Part shown: in pieces, positions 8,056 to 15,570 of the stretch
How positions within the stretch are numbered: the first letter of the stretch is position 1
Layout: each line of letters starts with the position of its first letter
From: Halorientalis regularis
Lineage (GTDB): Archaea > Halobacteriota > Halobacteria > Halobacteriales > Haloarculaceae
Assembly: GCF_023698535.1 (NCBI RefSeq)
Contig: NZ_JALJCL010000011.1
Span: 1 to 64,000 of the forward strand
Length of the DNA: 64,000 nt
Reading direction: 5' to 3'
Notes under the pieces: generated by a model
Told to the model about the DNA's origin: nothing
Seen by the model: only the letters and a program-made list of their open reading frames with translations
Databases searched by the model: none
Program-made: the position numbers and the translations under genes

Positions 8056-8358
8056 ATGTGGGGTTCCCGGCGGAACCGGGACGGCGCGCAGGTCACCTGC
8101 ATCGCCTGCGGTGACTCGGTCGCCCGGAGCGACGCACGCGAGTACGACAAACACGGCGACCGCTGGAACCGCGAGGACAAGGAGTTCGAGTTCTTCTGTA
8201 AACACTGTTATCGCGACCTCTGTCACCAGCCACGCGACGGGCTGGAGTCACTGCTCGTCGAGAGCCGAGCCGGCCACAGCGACCGCGAGGAGTTCATCGC
8301 GACCTTTTACGACCTGCTGGCCGACCACGGTGACTCCCCCGAAGGCCGTGAGTCATAG
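8056..8358 (+). CDS. Small zinc-finger protein, DUF7562-like
   Basis: A 100-residue protein with two Cys pairs, CIACG (about 15-19) and CKHC (about 48-51), forming a likely zinc ribbon around a charged spacer (REYDKHGDRWNRED). The C-terminal half is helical (EEFIATFYDLLADHG). From memory it matches haloarchaeal DUF7562; such proteins are thought to bind nucleic acid or protein partners, with no proven role. A TATA-like stretch (GGGCTAAGTA near 8025-8034) at about 27 nt supports the ATG at 8056. Confidence 0.75.
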   Translation: MWGSRRNRDGAQVTCIACGDSVARSDAREYDKHGDRWNREDKEFEFFCKHCYRDLCHQPRDGLESLLVESRAGHSDREEFIATFYDLLADHGDSPEGRES

Positions 8359-8405
8359 CGACGGGCGTCGACACGACTAACTACCGGGTTCCCCTACCGG
8401 GCCCC

Positions 8406-9710
8406 ATGAGCGACCAAGCAGAGGCCGGAACTGCGGAAGGCCAGGGCCCCGTCGAGATCGACGAGGAGCTGGCCCGCCACCTCGCCAACAAGCGCGAGGA
8501 GTTGTTCGAGAAGTTCGATATCCGCGACGACTTCCCGCCAGCCGTCCGCCAGGAGGCCGAGGAACTGACCGACGACGTGCAAAGCGAGGTCGAGGCCGAA
8601 CTCGACGACCGACAGGACCTCCGGGAGATGACCACCTGGACGACCGACCCCATCGACGCCCAGGACTTCGACGACGCCATCTCCATCGACGTGCGTGACG
8701 ACGAGATCGTCCTCTGGGTCCACATCGCCGACGTGACCCACTACGTCAACCCCGAGACCGAGATGTGGTCGGAGGCTTTGAAGCGGGCCAACACCGTCTA
8801 TCTGCCCGCCTACACGATCCACATGCTCCCGCCGGTGCTGGCCGAAACCGTCTGTTCGCTGGTCCCCCACGAGGACCGCCTGGCCCACACCGTCGAGATG
8901 CACCTCGATCCCGAGACGCTCTCCTACGAGACCATCGACATCTACAAGTCCGTCATCCGCAGTGACGCCCGGCTGACCTACGCCCAGGCCGAGTCCCTGC
9001 TCGACGATCCCGAGAGCGCCGACGACCTGCTGGAAGACCCGGAGGTCGATCTCGCCACCAAGTGCGAACAGGTGTGGGATCTGGCCGACCGGCTCCACGA
9101 ACAGCGCAAAGAGGACGGCTCGCTCGTCCTCAACCCCCGGCGGGACCGCGCCCACACCATCATCGAGGAGTGTATGCTCAAGGCCAACAAGGCCGTCACG
9201 CACACCCTCCAGTGGGACCGCGGTCTCGAAGCGATGTACCGTGTCCACCCCCAGCCAACGCCCGACCAGTGGAACGAGGCGCTGCAGGAGATCCAGGACC
9301 TGGACGGCGTCTCCGTGTCGGCCAGCCACGAGGACCCCCGCAAGGCCGTCAACGAGACCCTCGAAGAGGCACCCGAGCGCCAGCTCAACCAGATCCAGCG
9401 GGCGGTGATGAAGGTCATGCCCCGCGCGAAGTACATGAGCGACCCCTTCGGCGGCCACCACGCGCTGAACTTCGAGATCTACGGCCACTTCACCAGCCCA
9501 ATCCGCCGCCTCTCGGACCTGGTGAACCACTGGATCGTCTACACCGACGAGGTGCCCGCCGACCTCGGGGACCTCTGTTCGCACGCCTCGGACAAGCAGA
9601 AAGACGCCGAACAGTGCGAACGCGAGTACCGCCAGTTCCTCGAGGAAGTCGGGCTCGACCCCGCGGCGGTCAACAACCGCGGACTGGAAGTCGTGGACGG
9701 GGACGACTAA
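8406..9710 (+). CDS. RNB-family 3'-5' exoribonuclease (RNase R-like)
   Basis: A 434-residue protein consisting mainly of the RNB catalytic domain. The metal-binding cluster is DPIDAQDFDDAI (81-92; D81, D87, D89, D90), and the RNA-binding motif HFTSPIRR lies near 361-368. It lacks the cold-shock and S1 domains of bacterial RNase R, as is usual for haloarchaeal RNase R homologues, in which this short form is a genuine exonuclease. The probable role is 3'-5' RNA degradation in an organism without an exosome. The N-terminal 15 residues are acidic and low-complexity. A TATA-like ACTAACTA near 8373 fits the ATG. Confidence 0.92.
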   Translation: MSDQAEAGTAEGQGPVEIDEELARHLANKREELFEKFDIRDDFPPAVRQEAEELTDDVQSEVEAELDDRQDLREMTTWTTDPIDAQDFDDAISIDVRDDEIVLWVHIADVTHYVNPETEMWSEALKRANTVYLPAYTIHMLPPVLAETVCSLVPHEDRLAHTVEMHLDPETLSYETIDIYKSVIRSDARLTYAQAESLLDDPESADDLLEDPEVDLATKCEQVWDLADRLHEQRKEDGSLVLNPRRDRAHTIIEECMLKANKAVTHTLQWDRGLEAMYRVHPQPTPDQWNEALQEIQDLDGVSVSASHEDPRKAVNETLEEAPERQLNQIQRAVMKVMPRAKYMSDPFGGHHALNFEIYGHFTSPIRRLSDLVNHWIVYTDEVPADLGDLCSHASDKQKDAEQCEREYRQFLEEVGLDPAAVNNRGLEVVDGDD

Positions 9711-10050
9711 CCCAGCCACCCACGGGGTCGAGTGGATCCCGACAGACCTGGCCGGCGGTCACGGCGACGCCCGCGGCCGCGACCCCGACGAACACGTCGC
9801 TGTGGACGACGACGGCAATCGCACGGCTCACCGCCGGCCACACCGGGAACCCCACGGTGTCGCTCGTCATCGTCGGTCGAGACGGACCACGACGTGCGTG
9901 CCACGAGTGGTCGGGGGCCGCGACCAACCCCTCTCAGCCGAACGGGTTCGAGACGCCGCTCGGCGGGAAACGACCGGAAACCACCGGCACTAAATTATCG
10001 TTTATAGAGCCGAAAATTAATTACGTGCGGCCCCGAGTGGACAGTCTACG
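9711..10050. other. Intergenic region, 340 bp, with methyltransferase promoter
   Basis: No plus-strand gene. A minus-strand stretch (about 9870-9717) reads like the N-terminus of a membrane protein but is not a complete gene (separate entry). The last 60 bases turn AT-rich (TTATCGTTTATA near 9996-10007), the likely promoter of the methyltransferase. Confidence 0.4.
9717..9870 (-). pseudogene. Possible decayed membrane-protein gene fragment
   Basis: From an ATG at 9870 the minus strand reads MTSDTVGFPVWPAVSR followed by a single hydrophobic helix (IAVVVHSDVFVGVAAAGVAV), then charged sequence running into the antisense of the RNase R gene. The helix resembles first helices of haloarchaeal UbiA-like membrane enzymes, but only about 45 residues keep this character. 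Most likely a truncated remnant; chance cannot be excluded. Confidence 0.25.
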
Positions 10051-10905
10051 ATGGGGACGAGTAGCATGGGGGCATCGCGAATCGAGGAGTACTACACGGA
10101 GAGCCACTTCGATTACAAGCTGCTCTGGGCGCTGGAGGACAGTCACGGGCTCCACGCGGGGTACCACGACGGGCGCGACCAGTCACACGCCGAGGCCATC
10201 GAGAACATGAACCGGGAACTGGCCGACCGAGCCGGGATCGGCGGGGACGATCACGTCCTCGACTGTGGCTGTGGTGTCGGCGGGAGTAGCGTCTGGCTGG
10301 CGACCGAACGGGGGGCGACGGTCACGGGCGTCGACATCGTCCCGTTGCAACTCCGGGAGGCTCGCAAACTGGCCGCCGAGGCGGGCGTCGCGGACCGGGC
10401 CACGTTCACACGCGGGGACTTCACCGACCTGCCGCTGGCCGCCGACTCGGCCGACGTGGTCTGGGGTATCGAGGCCATCTGTCACTCAGAGGACAAGACC
10501 GAGTTTATCGAGGAGGCCGCACGGGTGCTTCGACCTGGCGGACGCCTGATCGTCGCCGACGGGTTCCGCGCGGTCGATGCGATGACGCCCGGCGAACGCG
10601 AGTCGATGACCCAGTGGCTCGACGGCTGGGCGGTGCCGAACCTGGCGACGCTCGACGGGTTCGGTACGGCCCTTTCCGGTTCCGGGTTCGACGCCGTCGA
10701 GACCGACGACGAGACCGAGCAGGTGCTGCCGTCCTCGCGGCGACTCTACTGGGCCAGCCGACTCCTCCAGCCGTTCGGCCGCGTCGCGAGCGCGGTCGGC
10801 CTGCGAAACGAGACCCAAGAGGACAATCGGCGGGCCGCCCGCTACCAGTACGAAACGCTCACGGACGGACTGTGGCAGTACGGGATCGTCTCGGCAGAAC
10901 GGTAG
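10051..10905 (+). CDS. SAM-dependent methyltransferase, sterol/tocopherol C-methyltransferase-like
   Basis: A 284-residue class I methyltransferase. SAM motif I is VLDCGCGVGG (about 69-78), followed by GVDIVPLQ, then GDFTDLPLAADSADVVWGIEAICH and the post-motif LRPGGRLIVADGF. The N-terminal EEYYTESHFDYKLLW and long C-terminal region resemble gamma-tocopherol and sterol C24 methyltransferases, so a lipid, quinone or terpenoid acceptor is plausible. No biosynthetic neighbour confirms it. Two ATGs (10051 and 10066) are possible; the first is given. Confidence 0.82.
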   Translation: MGTSSMGASRIEEYYTESHFDYKLLWALEDSHGLHAGYHDGRDQSHAEAIENMNRELADRAGIGGDDHVLDCGCGVGGSSVWLATERGATVTGVDIVPLQLREARKLAAEAGVADRATFTRGDFTDLPLAADSADVVWGIEAICHSEDKTEFIEEAARVLRPGGRLIVADGFRAVDAMTPGERESMTQWLDGWAVPNLATLDGFGTALSGSGFDAVETDDETEQVLPSSRRLYWASRLLQPFGRVASAVGLRNETQEDNRRAARYQYETLTDGLWQYGIVSAER

Positions 10906-10909
10906 AGCC

Positions 10910-11302
10910 TCAGACGTTGTCGGGGGTCTCGGCGTCGTCTTCGACGGAGCGTTTCATCGAGTCACGTCGGCTCTTGGCGTCCCGACCCGTACACTCCTCG
11001 AGGAAGTCGTTTTTCGCGTCGACCGCGTCGGCCGCGGCGTCGGCCTTGCCCTCCGCGATGACATCTTCGGCGGGCCGTTCCACGAAGTCGACGCCCAGCT
11101 TGTCTTTCTTGCCGTCGTACTCGACGGTTCCAGCGGTGATACGATCGAAGACCGGGTTGTCCGGATCTTCGACGACGTAGAGGTCGCTGCCCTTGTACTC
11201 CTTGGTCCCCGACACCTCACCGAAGAAGTCCTCGATCTTGGCCTTCATATCCGGTACTCGCTCTTCGAGGTGCTCGCCCCGACGCATCTTATACTCCCGC
11301 AT
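10910..11302 (-). CDS. DUF5611 family protein
   Basis: A 130-residue protein matching the archaeal DUF5611 family: start MREYKMRRGEHLEE, central SDLYVVEDPDNPVFDRIT and VEYDGKKDKLGVDF strands, then a charged helical tail. The fold is small alpha/beta and the function unknown. It follows the DUF7093-like gene on the same strand after a 26-nt gap and may be co-transcribed with it. Confidence 0.8.
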   Translation of the reverse strand: MREYKMRRGEHLEERVPDMKAKIEDFFGEVSGTKEYKGSDLYVVEDPDNPVFDRITAGTVEYDGKKDKLGVDFVERPAEDVIAEGKADAAADAVDAKNDFLEECTGRDAKSRRDSMKRSVEDDAETPDNV

Positions 11303-11328
11303 GAGAGAACGTTTGGACAGGGTTCGGT

Positions 11329-12282
11329 TTACTCTTTTCGCGTCGCGTCCTCGGCCCGATGTTCGAGGCTCCCCCGGTGACAGGACGGACAGAAGTCGCC
11401 TGCACGCAGCGAGGATTCCTCGACGAGCGTCGTGAATTCACACTCCGGGCAGTAGAACTCGCCCTCCGGGACGGTGACCGTCGCCGCCCCCGCCGGCTCG
11501 ACGTCGCTGTCGATTCGCTGGGTCAGGCTCTCGCCCGGTTCCCAGTCCTCGCCGTCGCCCTCGTCCTCCTCGGGCCAGTCCACCTCCGGTGCCGTCGCGG
11601 ACTCTTCCTCGTAGCCGTACTCGTCGGGCCACTCCTCGGTTTCCGCCTGCCCGGCCGCCGGTTCCGGGTCCTCGCTGTCCTCGACCGCCTCCGTGGCGGC
11701 CTGTTCGATCGTCTCCGGGTCGGGTTCGGACTCGGCTTCGGGGGCGCTCTCGTCCTCGGGCCACTCCCCGGGCTCGCGCTCGGGTTCCTCGTCGTTGTCG
11801 TCGAGGATGACCGCGCCGTCGTCCTCGGCCGTCGGCTCGTCCTCGACGCCCGTCTCGCCCGCGGTGGCGATGTCCGGTTCGGGCTCGGGCTCCGGCACGG
11901 ACTCGTCGTCCGTCGTCGTGTCGGCACCGTCGCCGCCCGCGTCGAGCAACTCCGCGTCGTCCTCGGCCGTGTTCATGTCCGGCCCCGGCGGGGGTGCCTG
12001 GGCGTCCGTTTCGGCCGCCTCGGGCTCGCCCGGTTCCGGTTCCGGTTCCGGTTCCGGTGCCGACGCCGCTGCCGGGTCGGCCTCGGCGTCGGGTCCGCCC
12101 TCCTCCGAGGCCGCCAGCGAGGTCACCTCCTTGTTCTCGGAGACGACCCGCCGCTTGCCACATCGCTCACAGACCTCGACTTCCTCGATGGTAATGACGA
12201 CTTCGCTACCCTGTTCCTCGCGTTCCTCCTCGACCTCCGTCCCGCTGAACTTGTGCCCGAGTAGCGAACACTTGATACCCAT
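11329..12282 (-). CDS. Haloarchaeal zinc-ribbon protein with long acidic linker, DUF7093-like
   Basis: A 317-residue protein with three parts. The N-terminus MGIKCSLLGHKF with CERCGKRR forms one metal site. About 200 residues of Glu/Pro/Asp-rich low-complexity sequence follow, including an EP repeat encoded by tandem 6-nt units near 12032-12058. The C-terminus is a zinc ribbon (FYCPEC ... FCPSCHRG). From memory this is the DUF7093 family of haloarchaea. The ATG at 12282 is preferred over a GTG two codons earlier; a TATA-like CTTAAGA (minus strand, about 12307) lies 28 nt upstream. Confidence 0.78.
   Translation of the reverse strand: MGIKCSLLGHKFSGTEVEEEREEQGSEVVITIEEVEVCERCGKRRVVSENKEVTSLAASEEGGPDAEADPAAASAPEPEPEPEPGEPEAAETDAQAPPPGPDMNTAEDDAELLDAGGDGADTTTDDESVPEPEPEPDIATAGETGVEDEPTAEDDGAVILDDNDEEPEREPGEWPEDESAPEAESEPDPETIEQAATEAVEDSEDPEPAAGQAETEEWPDEYGYEEESATAPEVDWPEEDEGDGEDWEPGESLTQRIDSDVEPAGAATVTVPEGEFYCPECEFTTLVEESSLRAGDFCPSCHRGSLEHRAEDATRKE
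12032..12058 (-). repeat. Tandem hexanucleotide repeat within the linker
   Basis: Four to five copies of GGTTCC (plus strand) encode the Glu-Pro repeat of the DUF7093-like linker. Such repeats can change length by replication slippage without breaking the frame. Confidence 0.7.
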
Positions 12283-12458
12283 TGACACGATACTGGTCGC
12301 CCGCCAATCTTAAGCCTACTGCTTGGGTGTCTGACACCTGTCACTGCCGGCGAATCACGCCAGCAGTGACCGGACCGCGAGTGACGGGCCGCTGGCACGC
12401 CTGTACTGGACCACGGGCGTCTCGAAGTCTTAAGACCCACCCGGCCGAACGGTGTCCT

Positions 12459-12752
12459 ATGAGAGCCAAGCGGGAGTACCGCGACCGTGACGAGACGCAG
12501 GTCGCGATACTCGACGCTCTCGCGGACCGCCGCGACGACGGGATGACGGTGTTCGAACTCCGGTCTCGGGTGGACGCGGACATCGACGAACTGGAGACGG
12601 CCCTCGCGGATCTCAAATCCGACGGCCTGATCGAAGCCACCGAGGAGGACGAACGCACCGTCATCCTCCCCGAGGACCACGCTATCGGCCGGTACGACCC
12701 CGACGACGAGCCCTCCCTGCTGGACCGGATCCGGTCCTGGCTCGGACGCTGA
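12459..12752 (+). CDS. Winged-helix protein, DUF6432-like
   Basis: A 97-residue protein starting MRAKREYRDRDETQVAIL, with a winged helix-turn-helix (ILDALADRRDDGMTVFELRSRVD, then LETALADLKSDGLIE) and a short C-tail LLDRIRSWLGR. From memory this is DUF6432, a haloarchaeal small DNA-binding-like family; targets are unknown. A TATA-like CTTAAGA at about 12428-12434, 28 nt before the ATG, fixes the start and suggests a leaderless transcript. Confidence 0.8.
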   Translation: MRAKREYRDRDETQVAILDALADRRDDGMTVFELRSRVDADIDELETALADLKSDGLIEATEEDERTVILPEDHAIGRYDPDDEPSLLDRIRSWLGR

Positions 12753-12795
12753 CGAATCCGGCAATTTAACGCCGCCGAACGCCCATCATCTCACA

Positions 12796-13884
12796 ATGAC
12801 CGTTCTCAAGGCTGTCCACGAGGCCCACGGTGCGACCTTCCGCGAGCAGGGAGGTCGCCGCGTCGTCGATCACTACGGCCGTTCCGAGCGAACCCACGCT
12901 GCTGTCCGCCGCGTCGTCGGGTTCTGCGAGTTCGGCTACGGCGTCATCACCGTCACCGGCGACGACCGCGTCGAGTTCGTCGACAACGCCGTCTCCAACC
13001 GCGTCCCGTCGACCGACGGCCAGGGCGTCTACGCCCTCCTGCTCGACCCCCAGGGCAAGATTACGACCGACATGTACGTCTACAACGCGGGCGAGCGCCT
13101 GCTCGTGTTCACGCCGCCGGCCCGCGCCGAGCCCATCGCCGAGGACTGGGCCGGGAAGACCTTCATCCAGGACGTGGAAGTCGAGGTCGCCACCGACGAC
13201 TTCGCCACGTTCGGCGTCCACGGCCCCAAGGCCACCGAGAAGATCGCCAGCGTTCTCAACGGTGCAGCCTCGCCCGACGGGGGCCTCGGGTTCGTCCGTG
13301 GCTCGATGGCCGACACCGGCGTCACCGTCATCCGTGACGACGGCCTCGCCGGGGAAGAAGGGTACACCGTCGTCTGCACCGCCGACGCCGCCGAAGACGT
13401 CTTCGACACCCTGGAGAACCGCGGCATGAACGCCGCGCCCTTCGGTTACCGCACCTGGGAGTCGCTGACGCTGGAGGCCGGCACGCCACTGTTCGACACC
13501 GAACTCGAGGGCGAGATCCCCAACGTCGTCGGCGTCCGCAACGCACTGGACTTCGAGAAGGGCTGTTACGTCGGCCAGGAAGTCGTCTCCCGCGTCGAGA
13601 ACCGCGGCCAGCCCAGCCGTCGCCTCGTCGGCCTCACCGCCGAGGCCGTCCCCGAGTCCGGCGCGGCGGTCTTTGCCGGCGACAGCGCGGTCGGCGAAGT
13701 CACTCGCGCCGTCGACAGTCCGACCCGCGAGGGACCCATCGCACTCGCGCTGATCGACTACGACACCGCGGGCGACCTCACAGTCAGAATCGACGGCGAG
13801 GAACGGACCGCCTCCGTCGTCGACCTGCCTTTCGTCGAGGGGTCCGACGAGTCCGCCCGGCTCCCGACCTACCCCGACGCCTGA
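12796..13884 (+). CDS. YgfZ/GcvT-family folate-binding protein
   Basis: A 362-residue protein of the aminomethyltransferase fold. The YgfZ signature KGCYVGQEV lies near 255-263, with the key Cys near 257; YgfZ uses it with bound folate to help build or repair iron-sulfur clusters, whereas true GcvT lacks it. Domain order is a GcvT-like N-domain (1-230), signature, then a barrel C-domain (LVGLTAEAVPESGAAVF). Haloarchaeal copies are often annotated as aminomethyltransferase; the motif favours YgfZ. A TATA-like ATTTAAC (about 12764) sits 28 nt upstream. Confidence 0.88.
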   Translation: MTVLKAVHEAHGATFREQGGRRVVDHYGRSERTHAAVRRVVGFCEFGYGVITVTGDDRVEFVDNAVSNRVPSTDGQGVYALLLDPQGKITTDMYVYNAGERLLVFTPPARAEPIAEDWAGKTFIQDVEVEVATDDFATFGVHGPKATEKIASVLNGAASPDGGLGFVRGSMADTGVTVIRDDGLAGEEGYTVVCTADAAEDVFDTLENRGMNAAPFGYRTWESLTLEAGTPLFDTELEGEIPNVVGVRNALDFEKGCYVGQEVVSRVENRGQPSRRLVGLTAEAVPESGAAVFAGDSAVGEVTRAVDSPTREGPIALALIDYDTAGDLTVRIDGEERTASVVDLPFVEGSDESARLPTYPDA

Positions 13885-13949
13885 CGAACCGGTCGGCACA
13901 GCGACACGGCGCTGGAGCGTACTTGCCGGGTGATAGTAAACGTCTACCA

Positions 13950-14331
13950 ATGGCTGGTCGTACCGAGGGTCGCGGTGCCGTCGACGACTTCCGCGAGATC
14001 GTCGACGTGGCCGGTGTACACGCTTGATCCGGACGGCTCCCTCACGTTCGTCAACGCCACGCTGTGTGCCGAGTCGGGCTACACTCGCTCGTCGCTGATC
14101 GGGACCCACGTCTCGGAGATCCTGCCCGAGCACGACGTGAACCGGTGTCAGCGGGCCATCCGGGACCCGCTGGAGACCGGCGGACGGACCCGCGAAGTCA
14201 CCGTCACGGTCGAGACGCAGGACGGCGAGTGGCTGACCGCGACGCTGGTCCCCTCCTCGCTCCCGCTTTCCAGCGGGTTCCGCGGGACTGTCGGCGTCGT
14301 CCGCGACCTCGAACCCGGGCGTCCCGGCTAG
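13950..14331 (+). pseudogene. PAS-domain protein, frameshifted
   Basis: The ATG at 13950 opens MAGRTEGRGAVDDFREIV but stops at 14025-14027 after 25 codons. The PAS domain continues in the next frame (VYTLDPDGSLTFVNATLC, then GYTRSSLIGTHVSEILPEHD, ending at 14331). The switch lies around 14010-14018, where DDFREIVDVAG in one frame should lead into VYTLDPDG in the other; one inserted base or two deleted bases explains it. The intact product would be about 125 residues, a lone PAS sensor domain without kinase. A real mutation or a sequencing error are both possible. The 3' end overlaps the convergent reductase gene by the shared CTAG. Confidence 0.7.
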
Positions 14332-15410
14332 CGCGAGAGAAGTGCCCGCAGTTGCTCGGTCGAAAAGAGCGTCGTCGGCCGATCCATGTGGACGGCGATC
14401 TCCCCCGAGAGCGCCCGCATACCGGCACGCTGGATCGGTTCCGGCACCGAGTAACCCGCCCGGACCAGCTTCCCCAGCCGGATCTCGGTCCGCAGGTCCG
14501 CCCGCCAGGCGTCCTCGTAGTCGCCCAGCGTCCCCGGATCGGTGGGGTCGATCTCCCGGGCGGCGTGGTCGGCCGCCGTCATGCCGTAGAGGATGCCACC
14601 GCCGGTGAACGGCTTGGTCTGGGCGGCCGCGTCGCCCAGCAGGAAGCTCCGCCGGCCCGTCACTCGCGGCGGCGGGCCGATGGGGATGAGGCCCGAACAC
14701 CGGCGGTCGGTCTCGACGCCGTAGGCGTCGGTGAATTCCTCGAACCGTGCCCGCACGTCGGCCCCCGGTGGCGTCGCCAGCCCGTACTCGACGCCGGCCT
14801 CGCCGCGGGGGATGCGCCACGCGAAGAACTCGGGGACGGTGAGGTGGACGTCGACGAAGTCGTCGTGGTCGGGGTCGTCGGTGAACCCCAGCACGCCGTG
14901 GAGTAACTCCTCGGGATCGGGGAGGTCCAGTTCCGAGCGTACGCGGGACTTCGGACCGTCCGCGCCCGCGACCATCCGCGCCTCGTAGGTGTCGGTGTCG
15001 TTCGGCCCGCGCGCCCGAACCCGCACGGCGTTTCGCCCCTCGGTTACGTCGACGACCGTGTGTTCTTCCCGGAGGTCCGCGCCGGCGTCCCGCGCCGCTT
15101 CGGCCAGCGTCCGGTCCAGTCCCACCCGGTCGATCACGTTCGAGACGACCTCCTCCTTGTAGAAGGGGTGGCCCTCGCTGTCCGGGCCGCCCGTGTGAAA
15201 GCGTGCGCCGTACACCTCGTTCTGGAGGAGGTCGTCGCGAGCGCCCGGCGGGGTGTAGTCCCAGATGTCCGTACTGACGTGGCCCGAGCAGGCCAGCGGT
15301 TCGCCGACCCGCCCCTGCTCGAAGACGAGGACGTCGGCCCCATCTGCGGCGGCCCGGCGCGCGAACCGCGAGCCCGCCGGTCCGGCCCCCACCACCACGA
15401 AATCGTACAT
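14328..15410 (-). CDS. Geranylgeranyl reductase family flavoprotein
   Basis: A 360-residue FAD-dependent oxidoreductase. The N-terminal dinucleotide-binding motif is VVVGAGPAGSRFARRA (5-20), followed by CSGHVS, AGADGPKSRVR and LLGDAAAQTKPFTGGGI, the FAD pyrophosphate-binding motif of the GGR/ChlP family. Members saturate isoprenoid chains of archaeal membrane lipids or carotenoids and quinones; several paralogues occur per genome, so the exact substrate is uncertain. The ATG at 15410 starts directly with the Rossmann strand; the longer upstream frame lacks protein character. Confidence 0.88.
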   Translation of the reverse strand: MYDFVVVGAGPAGSRFARRAAADGADVLVFEQGRVGEPLACSGHVSTDIWDYTPPGARDDLLQNEVYGARFHTGGPDSEGHPFYKEEVVSNVIDRVGLDRTLAEAARDAGADLREEHTVVDVTEGRNAVRVRARGPNDTDTYEARMVAGADGPKSRVRSELDLPDPEELLHGVLGFTDDPDHDDFVDVHLTVPEFFAWRIPRGEAGVEYGLATPPGADVRARFEEFTDAYGVETDRRCSGLIPIGPPPRVTGRRSFLLGDAAAQTKPFTGGGILYGMTAADHAAREIDPTDPGTLGDYEDAWRADLRTEIRLGKLVRAGYSVPEPIQRAGMRALSGEIAVHMDRPTTLFSTEQLRALLSR

Positions 15411-15570
15411 ATCTATTCGATGCCCGGCGACGCCCATATACCTTCTCGGTCGCGTCCGAGGCTTTATGTCGGGAAACGGAGCCAGCCCTGGCCATGGCCT
15501 GACGTTCGCCGTGGCACGGTCTGCCGTCGCGCGACCGCCCGTGTCACGACGTGCCGCGGTCGCCTGTTCG

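Noticed and set aside
12766-15495. Minus-strand open frame of 909 codons across YgfZ, PAS and reductase
   Set aside because: Runs through three well-supported genes in other frames, with Arg/Gly-rich composition.
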